From Deltaproteobacteria bacterium UBA6106 (GTDB lineage: Bacteria > Desulfobacterota > Syntrophorhabdia > Syntrophorhabdales > Syntrophorhabdaceae): DNA of 38,338 nt. Every line of letters starts with the position of its first letter. Within the stretch, counting starts at the first letter, position 1. Below, piece by piece: positions 38,246 to 38,338 of this stretch. A model generated the notes under the pieces. That model ran no database searches, was not told the DNA's origin, and was given only the letters and a program-made list of their open reading frames with translations. The stretch is from assembly GCA_002428485.1 (NCBI GenBank), contig DIWM01000004.1, forward strand, positions 1 through 38,338. Direction: 5' to 3'. A program made the position numbers and the translations under genes.

Positions 38246-38338
38246 TATGATGCTTCAAGGTTAGATGCTCTTTGATAAAGAATAAATAAATAGCAGGTCC
38301 TCGTTCAGTAACGACAAATTAATGGTTTGTTTTGAGAG

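Noticed and set aside
1..38338. tRNA or rRNA genes
   Set aside because: No cloverleaf with T-loop GTTCRA-type arm and anticodon stem, and no rRNA-like stretch, was recognised by eye; a covariance search could still find one.

Overview
The window comes from a fairly GC-rich anaerobic bacterium. The gene content resembles Desulfobacterota (former Deltaproteobacteria), plausibly a syntrophic lineage such as Syntrophorhabdaceae. The clues are a membrane-bound pyrophosphatase, a glutaconyl-CoA decarboxylase type carboxyltransferase, biotin genes, LarA, type II glycerate kinase and an AmmeMemoRadiSam radical SAM enzyme. The taxon is inferred from gene content only.

Layout. 1-9600: MFS transporter with a translationally coupled XRE-cupin regulator, an exported SAM methyltransferase, an M18 aminopeptidase, Lon protease, AmrS-type radical SAM enzyme and a chemoreceptor. 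9600-14800: K+-independent type membrane pyrophosphatase with its own promoter and terminator, a small zinc-ribbon protein, and PolX. 14793-20466: an array of nine minus-strand gene cassettes separated by eight complete attC-like sites plus one truncated site. No integron integrase is present, so it is a CALIN-type cluster of attC sites lacking an integrase. Its cassettes carry three toxin-antitoxin modules, a methyltransferase, an IscA/HesB-like protein, a VOC protein, a 32-residue lipoprotein, two unknown proteins and an IS481-like relic. 20771-23400: minus-strand DUF4870, thioesterase, exported amidohydrolase-like protein and DUF456 genes. 23572-29302: endonuclease III, transketolase, a stand-alone AICAR transformylase, and a GcdA-like carboxyltransferase behind a consensus sigma-70 promoter. 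29430-34969: bioF, bioA, larA and glycerate 2-kinase. 35099-38128: a C4-dicarboxylate symporter divergent from aspartate ammonia-lyase.

How the genes fit together. The carboxyltransferase is the catalytic subunit of a biotin-dependent enzyme and sits directly upstream of two biotin synthesis genes. The pyrophosphatase can recover energy from pyrophosphate made by CoA ligases. DctA-like uptake and aspartate ammonia-lyase together form a C4-dicarboxylate/aspartate unit.

The two most striking non-coding signals are the cassette array and several families of short, internally repetitive hairpin-forming intergenic repeats. One of these is an imperfect palindrome of about 140 bp present twice, in opposite orientation, 22 kb apart. 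Repeats of this kind abut or supply the stop codons of lon, tkt and the symporter gene.
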